This document shows, piece after piece, positions 38,629 through 47,353 of a stretch of DNA of 64,000 nucleotides; the first letter of the stretch is position 1; the number at the start of each line of letters is the position of its first letter. The position numbers and the translations under genes are program-made. The stretch spans positions 3,968,001-4,032,000 of the forward strand of contig NZ_CP011807.3 in NCBI RefSeq assembly GCF_001029105.3, in the 5' to 3' direction. A model generated the notes under the pieces. It saw nothing but the letters and a program-made list of their open reading frames with translations. It did no database searches and had not been told where the DNA came from. This DNA comes from Pandoraea faecigallinarum (GTDB lineage Bacteria; Pseudomonadota; Gammaproteobacteria; Burkholderiales; Burkholderiaceae).

Positions 38629-41600
38629 GCGCCCTCCACGAGTTCAAGGTGCTGCGCCAACGGTCCGAACATTGTGTTCGCCAGCAGGTCGAACGGCGAG
38701 GCCAGCGGGTCGTCCACGCCGCGCCAGACCAGTTTCGTGTAGGGGTCGTCCGCATCTGCGCGGGCGAATGCGGAACCCAGCCAGGCGCTTTGCGCATCCG
38801 CCAGTTTGCCGGTGCTGGCGAGCTTCCAGGCGCTTCGCACGAAAAACGGCAGCGGACGTGTCTGTCCGAGCCGATACAACGCAATCCATTGCGCCAGGAG
38901 CGCCGCCGCATCGTCCACAGGACGCAATGCGAATGTCTCGTCTTCGCCGTACCAGAGCGTTCTGGCAGCGATGTCCAACCCCGCGTGCTCCGGCTGTTGC
39001 AAATGGGCGCACAGTGCGAGATGGGCAAGCCATGCCGCCAGCAAATCGCTCGGGCGCATGCTGCCATAGCGGTACATTACCAGACCATGACGCGAGACCG
39101 GTGCGAGGCGCCCTTGCAGCACACAGTCGGCAAACAGCGTGGCATCGCCATGCCATATTGCCTGCGTCGACGCTTTCCAGGTCGGCGGCAGCGCAGGCGT
39201 CAACGTCAATGTGACCAGAAGCTCCCCGGTGCCGTCCGCCTGCGCCTGCCGCACCTGCGCAGCGAGTGCGCGCAGGCCGCCCAATTCACGGCGCCGCCAG
39301 ACCGCTCCGGTGGCACCACCGGGCAGTTCATGACTCACGCTGGCGATCCGTTCGATGGCCTCTGCGCTGGCGCGTGCATCGCGCACGTCGTCGCGCAGCA
39401 GGCGAGGCAAGAGGCGCGAGGCAAGCGCGTCGCGTCCCGTCCAGTCGAGCGCGAACGGCTCCTCGTCTTCAACCTCCGTGAGCATCTCGTTGAGCGAAAG
39501 GCCCAACCGGTCGCGCGCCCAGGCACGCCCCGGATGCCGCCAGAAGCGCAGGAGATCGTCCAGCGTCAGATGCGTTTGCACGATGGCGGGCAGCGGCTCA
39601 CCAGCGAACGGCACGGCCACCGCTTGCGGCACCGGCGACGCCAGTTGGCCGGCCAATTGCTGCGCGGCTTCGCCGTTGGACACGTCGTAGCTGTACAACG
39701 ACGGCACCGTGCCATCGAAATACTTTGGCGAGAACGGCTGAAGCGGATGCAACACCACAAGGCGCTCCCGCGCTTCGCGTTGCTCATCGAGACTGAAGCC
39801 TTGCGACATCGGCGCGAGCAACTGACCGGTGAAGTCCAGCAATTCGTCTACCACCGTCGACGGCGGCAGCGGTGCGTTATCGCGCACGCTTCGTCCCGTA
39901 TAGGTCACCAGGAAGCGGTCCTGCGCACTCAACATCAAATCGAGAAAGAGATTGCGCTCGTCATCGCGCCGCTGGCGGTCGCCGCGCTGCGGCAGTGCGC
40001 GCATCAGGTCGAACTCGTCCGCACGTACACGCCCCGGCAATACGCCGTCGTCCATGCCGATCATGCACACGACGCGATACGGTAACAACCGCAAACTGGG
40101 AATCGCCGCAAACGTCACGCGTCCGGCAGGCACGCCGCCGCGCGTGGGATCGTCGAGCGCATTGGCCAGCACACGCGCCACCACGTCCACCGGGACCCGA
40201 ACCTCGGGCGCACCGTCTGCGATGGCCGAACCGATTTGCTCTATCGCCATGCGCACTTCGGCAACGTCGTCGGCAAATCTCGGCTCGTCGGAAAAGAATT
40301 GCTCCAACATGGCGAGCAACTGATCCCGCCACGCGAGACCGGTACGCTCGCTTTGCAGCGCGACTACCGTCATGTCGAGATCGTCGATCAGGCGGGCCAA
40401 CTGGCCGAGCAGTTCGGCGCGACCGCCTTCAATGCCTCCGACAGGCAGCCAGTCGTCGACAGGCATGGCATCGTCCGGCAGCGCGTAGCCCAGGAACAGT
40501 CGCATCATGGCGTCGCCCAGCGTGTGGCGCTCCAGTGCGGGGGCAACGTCTCCGCCGCCATCACCGCTCGCCCCCGGACTATCGAGCCGCAGCAGAGCGT
40601 CTCCTCGCCAACCTCGCCGCGCCCCGGCAGCGTGCAACCAGTTCTGAATGGCATCGAGCACATTGCCGCCCAGATCGTAGCGCTGCGCCACCGCTTCCGT
40701 TCGCGCCAGCTCGACCAGACTCGACGCCGCCACGCGCTGCTGCGGCAGCGCAAGAATCGCCCCGAACGCCCGGGCGACCGGATTGGTTCGCGTTGGCGGC
40801 AGGCCAGTCACCAGATAGGGAATGCGCGGCGTGGCAGTGCCGAACACGGCGTCGATCAGCGGTGCCGCACGGCCGAGGTCCGGCACGGTTATCAGCACAT
40901 CGTCCGGGCGCAAGTCGGGGAGTTCGTCGAAGCACGCCAGCAACCGGTCGTGCAGCACTTCGATCTGTCGCGCAAGGCTATGACAGACGTGCACCTGCAC
41001 CGATCCGTCGGCGCCAACACCGTCCGGGGCGCCATGGCGTCCATCGTCCAATGTGAGAATGCCGTTTTGCAATGCGGCGAGCAGTGTCGGCGCGGGATTT
41101 GGCTGAAACAGCGCCCGGTCCTCCACGGCTTGCGGCGCGAGGTCCGCATACAGGGCGTCGATGTGCGACTGCGTCTGCCTCCCCCATTCGGCCAGCAGCG
41201 GATGCCCCACCTCGCGATGGGCCGCACCGTCGCGCTTCGTCAGATACGACAGCCGCGACGGCGGCACGATGTCGAACCAATAGCTCTCGCAGGGATTGAG
41301 GACATACAGGTGAACGTCGATCAACCGGGACATTGCCTTGAGCAACGCCATCGAAAGCGGCGGCATCGACGACAGCGCAAACACCGAGACGCGGGACGGC
41401 CAGCCCACCGGCACCGTCTCCGGCGTCAATTGCTCGATACGGTCGATCGCACGCAGCGTCGGGTGACGCTCGCGAATCTCGAGATGCGCCAGCACCTGAC
41501 GCCATAACGCGCTCTGCCAGGCCTCGTCGGCGCGCTGGACCTCGCCCCAGGTCGCCGCCGCCCCCGGCGTGATCGATTCGCCGGACTGCCATCGCTCCAG

Positions 41601-42041
41601 CCAGTCCGGCCGGTACGTCAGATATTGATCGTAGATATGGGCGAGGCGGTCCGCCAGCTCGAAGCGCATGACGTCGTCCGCTCCCGACAGATAACCCGCC
41701 AGACGCGGCGACGCCTCGACCCACGGCTTCCCAAGACATTGGTACAGCGGCCAGACCAGCCGGTCCGGCGCAAACGGCGAGCTTTCCGGCACCGTCAGCA
41801 ATTTCCCGGCCATGTCCCACAACCACTGCGCGAGGTAGGCGAGACGCACGTTGGCGCACACGCCGAAGACATCCGCATAGTCCAGTTCCAGCCGGCGGCG
41901 CACCGCCACGCTCGGCACGATGATGGTTTCCGTCTCGAACGGATCGACAGGTCCCGTCGACGCGCCGGGCGCCTGTGCGAGATCGCGCAGCAAGGCGGCT
42001 TCGAGCGTGGTGAACCGGTTGGAGAAGAATAGATGGAGCAT
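38625..42041 (-). CDS. recC: Exodeoxyribonuclease V gamma subunit RecC
   Basis: Subunit that splits the strands and reads Chi in RecBCD; its helicase and nuclease folds are inactive. The 1138-residue protein starts MLHLFFSNRFTTLEAALLRDL, the usual RecC opening. An extension of 21 residues upstream is open but poorly conserved in character. LIVTF-type helicase motifs are degenerate, as expected; HVCHSLARQIEVLHDRLLACF and PYRVVCMIGMDDGVLPGR are family-typical. It is the first gene of recC-recB-recD, overlapping recB by four bases. No clear ribosome-binding site is seen before the ATG. Confidence 0.93.
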   Translation of the reverse strand: MLHLFFSNRFTTLEAALLRDLAQAPGASTGPVDPFETETIIVPSVAVRRRLELDYADVFGVCANVRLAYLAQWLWDMAGKLLTVPESSPFAPDRLVWPLYQCLGKPWVEASPRLAGYLSGADDVMRFELADRLAHIYDQYLTYRPDWLERWQSGESITPGAAATWGEVQRADEAWQSALWRQVLAHLEIRERHPTLRAIDRIEQLTPETVPVGWPSRVSVFALSSMPPLSMALLKAMSRLIDVHLYVLNPCESYWFDIVPPSRLSYLTKRDGAAHREVGHPLLAEWGRQTQSHIDALYADLAPQAVEDRALFQPNPAPTLLAALQNGILTLDDGRHGAPDGVGADGSVQVHVCHSLARQIEVLHDRLLACFDELPDLRPDDVLITVPDLGRAAPLIDAVFGTATPRIPYLVTGLPPTRTNPVARAFGAILALPQQRVAASSLVELARTEAVAQRYDLGGNVLDAIQNWLHAAGARRGWRGDALLRLDSPGASGDGGGDVAPALERHTLGDAMMRLFLGYALPDDAMPVDDWLPVGGIEGGRAELLGQLARLIDDLDMTVVALQSERTGLAWRDQLLAMLEQFFSDEPRFADDVAEVRMAIEQIGSAIADGAPEVRVPVDVVARVLANALDDPTRGGVPAGRVTFAAIPSLRLLPYRVVCMIGMDDGVLPGRVRADEFDLMRALPQRGDRQRRDDERNLFLDLMLSAQDRFLVTYTGRSVRDNAPLPPSTVVDELLDFTGQLLAPMSQGFSLDEQREARERLVVLHPLQPFSPKYFDGTVPSLYSYDVSNGEAAQQLAGQLASPVPQAVAVPFAGEPLPAIVQTHLTLDDLLRFWRHPGRAWARDRLGLSLNEMLTEVEDEEPFALDWTGRDALASRLLPRLLRDDVRDARASAEAIERIASVSHELPGGATGAVWRRRELGGLRALAAQVRQAQADGTGELLVTLTLTPALPPTWKASTQAIWHGDATLFADCVLQGRLAPVSRHGLVMYRYGSMRPSDLLAAWLAHLALCAHLQQPEHAGLDIAARTLWYGEDETFALRPVDDAAALLAQWIALYRLGQTRPLPFFVRSAWKLASTGKLADAQSAWLGSAFARADADDPYTKLVWRGVDDPLASPFDLLANTMFGPLAQHLELVEGA

Positions 42042-42300
42042 GCGGGCGTGACGGCTTAGCGAGTCTGTTCGCAAGCATAGCAAATGCCTCACGGCAAAGC
42101 CCATCGGACGGGTCCGAAAGCTTGCCCCGTCATCGGTGACCGTCCATCCGCTTTGCGCCAGCGGGCCGGCGGCCGGCGCCTAGCGTGTAACGGGCAGTAT
42201 CCCCACTTCGCGGCACGCAGGCGTTCAGCTAGACTCTCACTGCGCCGCGCGTTACCCCATGGCGCGGCCGGCTTTGCTGCGGAACCCTCGCACCCGACGC
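42042..42300. other. Divergent recC/FUSC promoter region
   Basis: Short (259 bp) gap that must hold promoters for the recCBD operon and the FUSC protein. I see no clear -35/-10 pair or repeat. Confidence 0.4.
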
Positions 42301-44523
42301 ATGGACTACCAGACCGATATCAAGAAGTTCCTATATAGCCATTACTTTTTCAGTGGCACCCGGCAGGCAGTCGGCGTCATCCTGCCCGCGCTCGTCCTGT
42401 TCTGGGGGATGGATCAGCACCTGCTCGGCATCGAGGTCGCCTCCGGCGCCCTGTGCGCGAGCGTGGTCGACATCAACGGACCGCTGCGCCACAAACATAC
42501 CGAACTGCTCAGTTGCACGCTGCTCGGCGCCCTGACCGTGCTCATCACCGGTATGGCCACGGCGGCACAGCCCTGGCAACTCTGGCTCACGTCGCTGATT
42601 CTGACGTTCGGCCTGTCCATGCTCGTCGTCTACGGTTTTCGCGCATCGCTCGTGAGCTTCGCGTGCCTGATGATGATGGTCCTCAATGTCGAGGCCGACC
42701 TCACGCGTCATCAAGCGGTTCTCGATGCCGGGGCTGTACTTGCGGGCGGGCTCTGGTACACCTACTTCAGTTTGTTCGTCTGCCGTATCTGGTGGTTTCG
42801 GATCGAGCAGCAGACACTGGCCGAATGCTTCTTCGTCACCTCGGAATATCTTGAGGCCAAGGCCGCCTTTTACGATACGTCGACCGACATCGACGCCTGC
42901 TACCGCCGTCTGATCGCGGCGCAGGTCAACGTGGTGGAAAAGCAGCAGGCGGCGCGCGAAATCATCTTGCGAAATTTGCCGCGTCTGCGGATCGGGGCGC
43001 TCGAACCGCGCCGCACGATGCTGTTCAATCTGTTCATCAACATCGTGGACCTGCATGAGACGGTGGTCTCGGTGCACACCGACTACCCCATGCTGCGCCG
43101 CGAGTTCGCCAGCAACGACGTGCTTCTGTTCTTTCGCGACATGATTCGCAAGATCGCGATCGAAGTGGATGCCATCGGTTACGCCATTGCCACAAACGAG
43201 CCGTCACGCGCCCAGCGCAGCTGGCGCGCCGAGTTCCGGGCCATCGAGTACGAAATCGAACTCATGCGCAAGCAGTCGCTCCAGCAGCGCTCGCCCGAGG
43301 CCTATCAGGCGCTGACGAGTACCTTCCGTCGTGTATGGAGCACCACGCGCATCGTGGAGCGCATGCATCGCAACACGGACGTGACCACGGCCGGCAACGC
43401 GACGGAGATGCAGATCGACCAGGCGCTCGTGCGCTTTACGTCGCGACAGAGCTTTTCGCCGAAATTGTTATGGAAAAACCTGACGTTTTCGTCGCCGAGT
43501 TTCCGTCACGCGTTGCGCGTGACGATTGCCATCTCGGCAGGCCTGCTCATCTGCGAAAACTGGTCGTTGCTCGCCGGGCAGGACCACAGCTACTGGGTAT
43601 TGCTCACGATCATCGTGATCCTGAAGCCCGGCTTCAGCCTGACGAAGCAGAAGAACGCGCAGCGGTTGACCGGCACGCTTCTGGGATGTGTGAGCGTGCT
43701 CGTCATCCTCTCGTTCGTGCACAAGGCATGGATCCTGCTCGCGCTCATGTTCTTCTGCATGGTCATGGGCAACAGTCTGTCCCTGTTCAACTACGGACTG
43801 TCGGTCGTGTTCATGTCGTCTTACGTCCTGTTGCTGTTCCACTTTCTTCTACCCGGTTCGCTTTCGGTCATTGGCGAGCGCGCCGTCGATACGCTGATCG
43901 GCTCGGCCATCGCGCTGGTCTGCTCGTATTTGTTCCCGTACTGGGAATACCGCCTCATGGGGCCGCTGATTCGCAACGCCGTTCAGTCCACGCGCACGTA
44001 TCTGGAATCGTGTGCCGGGCTCGAAGGCAAGCGCGACGACTTCGCCTACCGGATGGCGCGCAAGGATATGCATATCGCGTTCGGAAATTTCGGCGCCGCC
44101 TTCAAGCGGATGATGCTCGAACCGAAGTCCAAACAGGTCGCGGTGGCCGAACTCAACGATTTGCTGGTGCAAAACCACGTGATGGCGTCGTACATCACAG
44201 GGATGTCGGACGTGCTGCCTCGTCAGATCGCGGCGGACAAGAGCGGAGAACTCGGACAGGTCGTGGCCGCCATTAGCGATCTGCTTTCTCAGGCGGTCGC
44301 CGCGCCTGCGGCGTCCGTCCCGACGGACACGCAGGCGGCAACCGAGGCCATGCGCGATTACACGCGACGGCTGGACGCCCTTGTCGTCGAACAGGAGCAA
44401 CAGCCCGACGCCGCCGATGCCCACATCCAGGAAATCAAGCAGGTGGTGCATCAACTCAAGCAGATGCTGCGTGCGGGTGAGTTGATTTTGCGCGACATGC
44501 GGGCAATTCGCCTGCCCGCCTGA
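42301..44523 (+). CDS. FUSC/YccS-type integral membrane protein
   Basis: Inner-membrane protein of the fusaric acid resistance (FUSC) and YccS/YhfK group, thought to export aromatic or other toxic acids; the substrate here is unknown. The 740-residue protein has two hydrophobic blocks of about five or six helices each (residues about 15-160 and 405-540). They are joined by a long soluble region with helices (residues about 170-390), and a soluble C-terminus follows. The ATG at 42301 starts MDYQTDIKKFLYSHYFF, matching the family; a frame extension to 42259 is possible. No adaptor partner is present. Confidence 0.88.
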   Translation: MDYQTDIKKFLYSHYFFSGTRQAVGVILPALVLFWGMDQHLLGIEVASGALCASVVDINGPLRHKHTELLSCTLLGALTVLITGMATAAQPWQLWLTSLILTFGLSMLVVYGFRASLVSFACLMMMVLNVEADLTRHQAVLDAGAVLAGGLWYTYFSLFVCRIWWFRIEQQTLAECFFVTSEYLEAKAAFYDTSTDIDACYRRLIAAQVNVVEKQQAAREIILRNLPRLRIGALEPRRTMLFNLFINIVDLHETVVSVHTDYPMLRREFASNDVLLFFRDMIRKIAIEVDAIGYAIATNEPSRAQRSWRAEFRAIEYEIELMRKQSLQQRSPEAYQALTSTFRRVWSTTRIVERMHRNTDVTTAGNATEMQIDQALVRFTSRQSFSPKLLWKNLTFSSPSFRHALRVTIAISAGLLICENWSLLAGQDHSYWVLLTIIVILKPGFSLTKQKNAQRLTGTLLGCVSVLVILSFVHKAWILLALMFFCMVMGNSLSLFNYGLSVVFMSSYVLLLFHFLLPGSLSVIGERAVDTLIGSAIALVCSYLFPYWEYRLMGPLIRNAVQSTRTYLESCAGLEGKRDDFAYRMARKDMHIAFGNFGAAFKRMMLEPKSKQVAVAELNDLLVQNHVMASYITGMSDVLPRQIAADKSGELGQVVAAISDLLSQAVAAPAASVPTDTQAATEAMRDYTRRLDALVVEQEQQPDAADAHIQEIKQVVHQLKQMLRAGELILRDMRAIRLPA

Positions 44524-44567
44524 GCGCGCCCCAGTCGGACAGGACCGGCGCCGGCGACGGCGACGGG

Positions 44568-45206
44568 TCAGGTAATGCCCGAGCGCGTAGCGTAGTGGTA
44601 GAGATCGACGTCGCGATCCAGCCCCAGTTTGCGCATGGCGTTGGTTTTCTGCGAACTGACGGTTTTGACGCTGCGGCTTAGCTGAAATGCGATTTCGCTG
44701 ATCGTCAGTCCCGACACGAACAGCCGCACCACTTCGACTTCGCGCCCCGAGAGCTTCGACGCATCGATCTCCGCGTCGTCGACCACCGAATCGTGCAAGC
44801 GCGTGGCCAGCCCGGCGGGAATGTAGCGACTGCCGTCGGCGACCACACATACGATGTCGGCGATCGAACTCTGTTCGTCGAGCTTCGAGAGAATCGAATG
44901 GACACCGAGCTTCAGCATGCCGCGCAGAATCGCAAGATTCTCCAGCATGGTCACGACGATGATCTTGATCTGCGGAAAATATCGGCGGACGTAGCCGATG
45001 AGAAACAGTCCGTCCTTGAAGTTGCCCCCCGGCATGGAAAAATCGGTCACCAGAATGTCGCATGGCGCTCTGGCCAGCAGGTTCACCAGTTCCGACGAAT
45101 TTCCGGCCTCCCCGACCAGATGGATCATCTCCCGCTCTTCGAGCAGACGCCGTATGCCAAAGCGCACAATCGGATGGTCGTCCGCGACCACGACATTGAT
45201 CGTCAT
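44568..45206 (-). CDS. RcsB/BvgA-like response regulator without adjacent kinase
   Basis: NarL-family two-component regulator of 212 residues. The receiver domain has the acidic pair D9 D10, the phosphorylation site D55 in VTDFSMPG and K108. The LuxR-type helix-turn-helix at about 145-205 reads LSGREVEVVRLFVSGLTISE and SRSVKTVSSQKTNAMRKLG. The stretch SMPGGNFKDGLFLI followed by RYFPQIKIIVVTM is strikingly like RcsB. A strong AGGGGG/AAAGG ribosome-binding site precedes the ATG. No histidine kinase gene lies beside it, so its signal input is elsewhere. Confidence 0.92.
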   Translation of the reverse strand: MTINVVVADDHPIVRFGIRRLLEEREMIHLVGEAGNSSELVNLLARAPCDILVTDFSMPGGNFKDGLFLIGYVRRYFPQIKIIVVTMLENLAILRGMLKLGVHSILSKLDEQSSIADIVCVVADGSRYIPAGLATRLHDSVVDDAEIDASKLSGREVEVVRLFVSGLTISEIAFQLSRSVKTVSSQKTNAMRKLGLDRDVDLYHYATRSGIT

Positions 45207-45627
45207 CCTTTGCCCCCTTTTCTATTCGTCGTTTGCAGGCCGCGATGACCGCGCCGCTGGCACGGTGCTTCGCGCCGGCCGTCACAACGAAGCGGGTCCA
45301 TTCTGGCAAAAAGGGTTCATGCCAACCCATTGGGAAACATCACATAGTCGCGCGGAATCCCCGGCTTGCCACGCAGCGTGGTCAACCGGCGCGAAGCCCG
45401 CATGCTGCCCGATAGAGCGGGTACTGCGCCCTAACCGCTTGACGGGACTCGCACAGAGGTGAAATTGCACAGACGCGCATTGACGAAGTTTGTGCTACTC
45501 GCGTCACCGGCATTCGGAAGATTCGCGACGCCGGTGTCGGGCATTCCGAATTAGAAAGTCGGAATTACCTTAAACACCGGCGCCGGATTTGATGATCGGC
45601 TCCCTCGGAGCCTCGGAATATGCGTAG
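45207..45627. other. Intergenic region between the RcsB-like gene and the efflux operon
   Basis: No convincing gene in 421 bp. It must hold the promoter of the RcsB-like gene. At 45543-45565 arms ATTCCGA and TCGGAAT enclose nine bases. At 45598-45612 arms GGCTCC and GGAGCC enclose three; neither is followed by a T-run, so they could be operators or weak ends of the efflux transcript. Confidence 0.45.
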
Positions 45628-47163
45628 TCATTCCTGCGCGGCGACAGCAGACGCGCCCGCCTCGCCCGGCGCACCACTTGCGCCACCGCTTGCCGCACCA
45701 CCTGCTACGTCACTGGTTGCGCCGCCCTCTGCGGGCAGGCCATGCCAGCCACCGCCAAGTGCGGTCACAAGCAATACGTTCGCCGTGAACTGACGGCCGA
45801 GAATGGTCAGCGCCGTCCGCTCCGCAGCGTACGCCGTCGCCTGTGCCGTAAGTACGTTCTGGAATCCGACGGTGCCGGCCTTGTATTGATTGAGAATGAG
45901 TTGCGCCGCCTCGCGCGACGATTGCACGGCCTGATTCTGCACGGCCGCCTCGCGTCCCAGATAGTTCAGCGCCGCGAGATTGTCCTCGACAGCCTGGAAC
46001 GCCGTGAGCACCGTCTGACGGTAGGTCGCAACCTGCGCATCGTAAGCGGCGATGGCGGCATCGGTTTGCGCACGGCGCAGGCCACCGTCGAAAAGCGTCG
46101 CCGCCAGTGCCGGGCCAACCGACCAGAAGCGGCTCGGCAACGTGAGCCAGTCGGCAAAGCTGTTGCTCTGGAACCCGCCCGTCGCCGAGAGCGAGAGCGT
46201 GGGGAAAAATGCCGCTTTCGCGACGCCGATCTTCGCGTTCGCCGCCACGACCGAACGCTCGGCCGACGCAATGTCCGGACGACGCTCCAGCAACTGCGAC
46301 GGCAGGCTCACGGGCACCGGCGGCAGCGCGGCGCGCAACGGCATGGGCGTCAGCGAGAAAGCCGCGGGCGCCTTACCCACGAGCAGGGCAATGGCGTGCT
46401 CCAGTTGCGCACGGGTGACTTCGATGTCCAGCGCGGACGCCTGCGCCTGTTGCAATTGCGTCTGCGCCTGGATCACGTCCGAGCGCTGTGCAACGCCCAC
46501 CGCGTACTGATTCTGGGTCAGCTTGAGCGTTTGCTCGTACGCCGCGACAGTGCGTTCGAGCAGTGCTTTTTGCTCGTCCGTCACTCTCAGGTCGAAGTAG
46601 TTCTGTGCAAGCAGGGCTTGCGCCGACAGACGCGCGTTTGCCAAATCCGCCGCACTGGCTTCGGCACTGGCATTGCCCGCCTCGACGGAGCGGCGTACGC
46701 TGCCCCAGATGTCCGGTTCCCAGCTCGCCGTACCCGACAGGCTGTAGCTGTTCGAGATCCCGCCAACCCCCGATCCGCTGACTGCCGTGTTGCTCACACG
46801 CGAACTGCTGCGCGTCACACCGGCATCGGCGCCGATGGTCGGAAAGAATGCCGAACGCGCCTGCGAAGCGACCGCGAGCGCCTGCCGGTAATTGGCTTCG
46901 GCCACTTTGATGTTCTGGTTGTTGATATCGACCTGATTCATCAGCCCGGAGAGCACCGGGTCCTGATAGATCGCCCACCAGTCGCCCTTGGCGAGAGCAT
47001 CGCTCGGCTCGGCCAGCTTCCAGTCGCCGGTTTCCTTGAACGCGGCGGGCGTATCGATCTCCGGGCGGACATAGTCCGGCCCCAGCGCGCATCCGGCGAG
47101 CCAGAGCACAGCGCTTGCCGCAAGAAACGTTGCCGAGCGGCGCAGGCGCGGCGACCTCCCCAT
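45628..47163 (-). CDS. Outer-membrane efflux lipoprotein, NodT/OpmB-like
   Basis: TolC-type outer-membrane channel that completes the RND pump. About 511 residues from this start. The lipoprotein signal (MGRSPRLRRSATFLAASAVL, then lipobox LAGC) is ideal with ATG 47163, which has AAGGGG at good spacing. A longer frame begins at 47361, overlapping the upstream gene by eight bases, but it would bury the signal sequence. Two OEP repeats give the channel helices. The C-terminal tail is Gly/Ala/Ser-rich. It is the last gene of the four-gene efflux operon, as in MuxABC-OpmB. Confidence 0.9.
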   Translation of the reverse strand: MGRSPRLRRSATFLAASAVLWLAGCALGPDYVRPEIDTPAAFKETGDWKLAEPSDALAKGDWWAIYQDPVLSGLMNQVDINNQNIKVAEANYRQALAVASQARSAFFPTIGADAGVTRSSSRVSNTAVSGSGVGGISNSYSLSGTASWEPDIWGSVRRSVEAGNASAEASAADLANARLSAQALLAQNYFDLRVTDEQKALLERTVAAYEQTLKLTQNQYAVGVAQRSDVIQAQTQLQQAQASALDIEVTRAQLEHAIALLVGKAPAAFSLTPMPLRAALPPVPVSLPSQLLERRPDIASAERSVVAANAKIGVAKAAFFPTLSLSATGGFQSNSFADWLTLPSRFWSVGPALAATLFDGGLRRAQTDAAIAAYDAQVATYRQTVLTAFQAVEDNLAALNYLGREAAVQNQAVQSSREAAQLILNQYKAGTVGFQNVLTAQATAYAAERTALTILGRQFTANVLLVTALGGGWHGLPAEGGATSDVAGGAASGGASGAPGEAGASAVAAQE

Positions 47164-47353
47164 GCCTCGCCCCTTGCTCGCGGCGACGGCCGTTTGAGAA
47201 GGCATGCTGGCGACTTGACGATTCAGGGTACGGGACATGGCACACATCGGCTCATCGGCCGCGACAGAAGTTTCGGAAGACAGGACAGACGACGCAGATG
47301 ACGCAGTAGCCCGCGGCGAGCCATGGATGTCGCGCGCCGCGCGACGGATCGGA

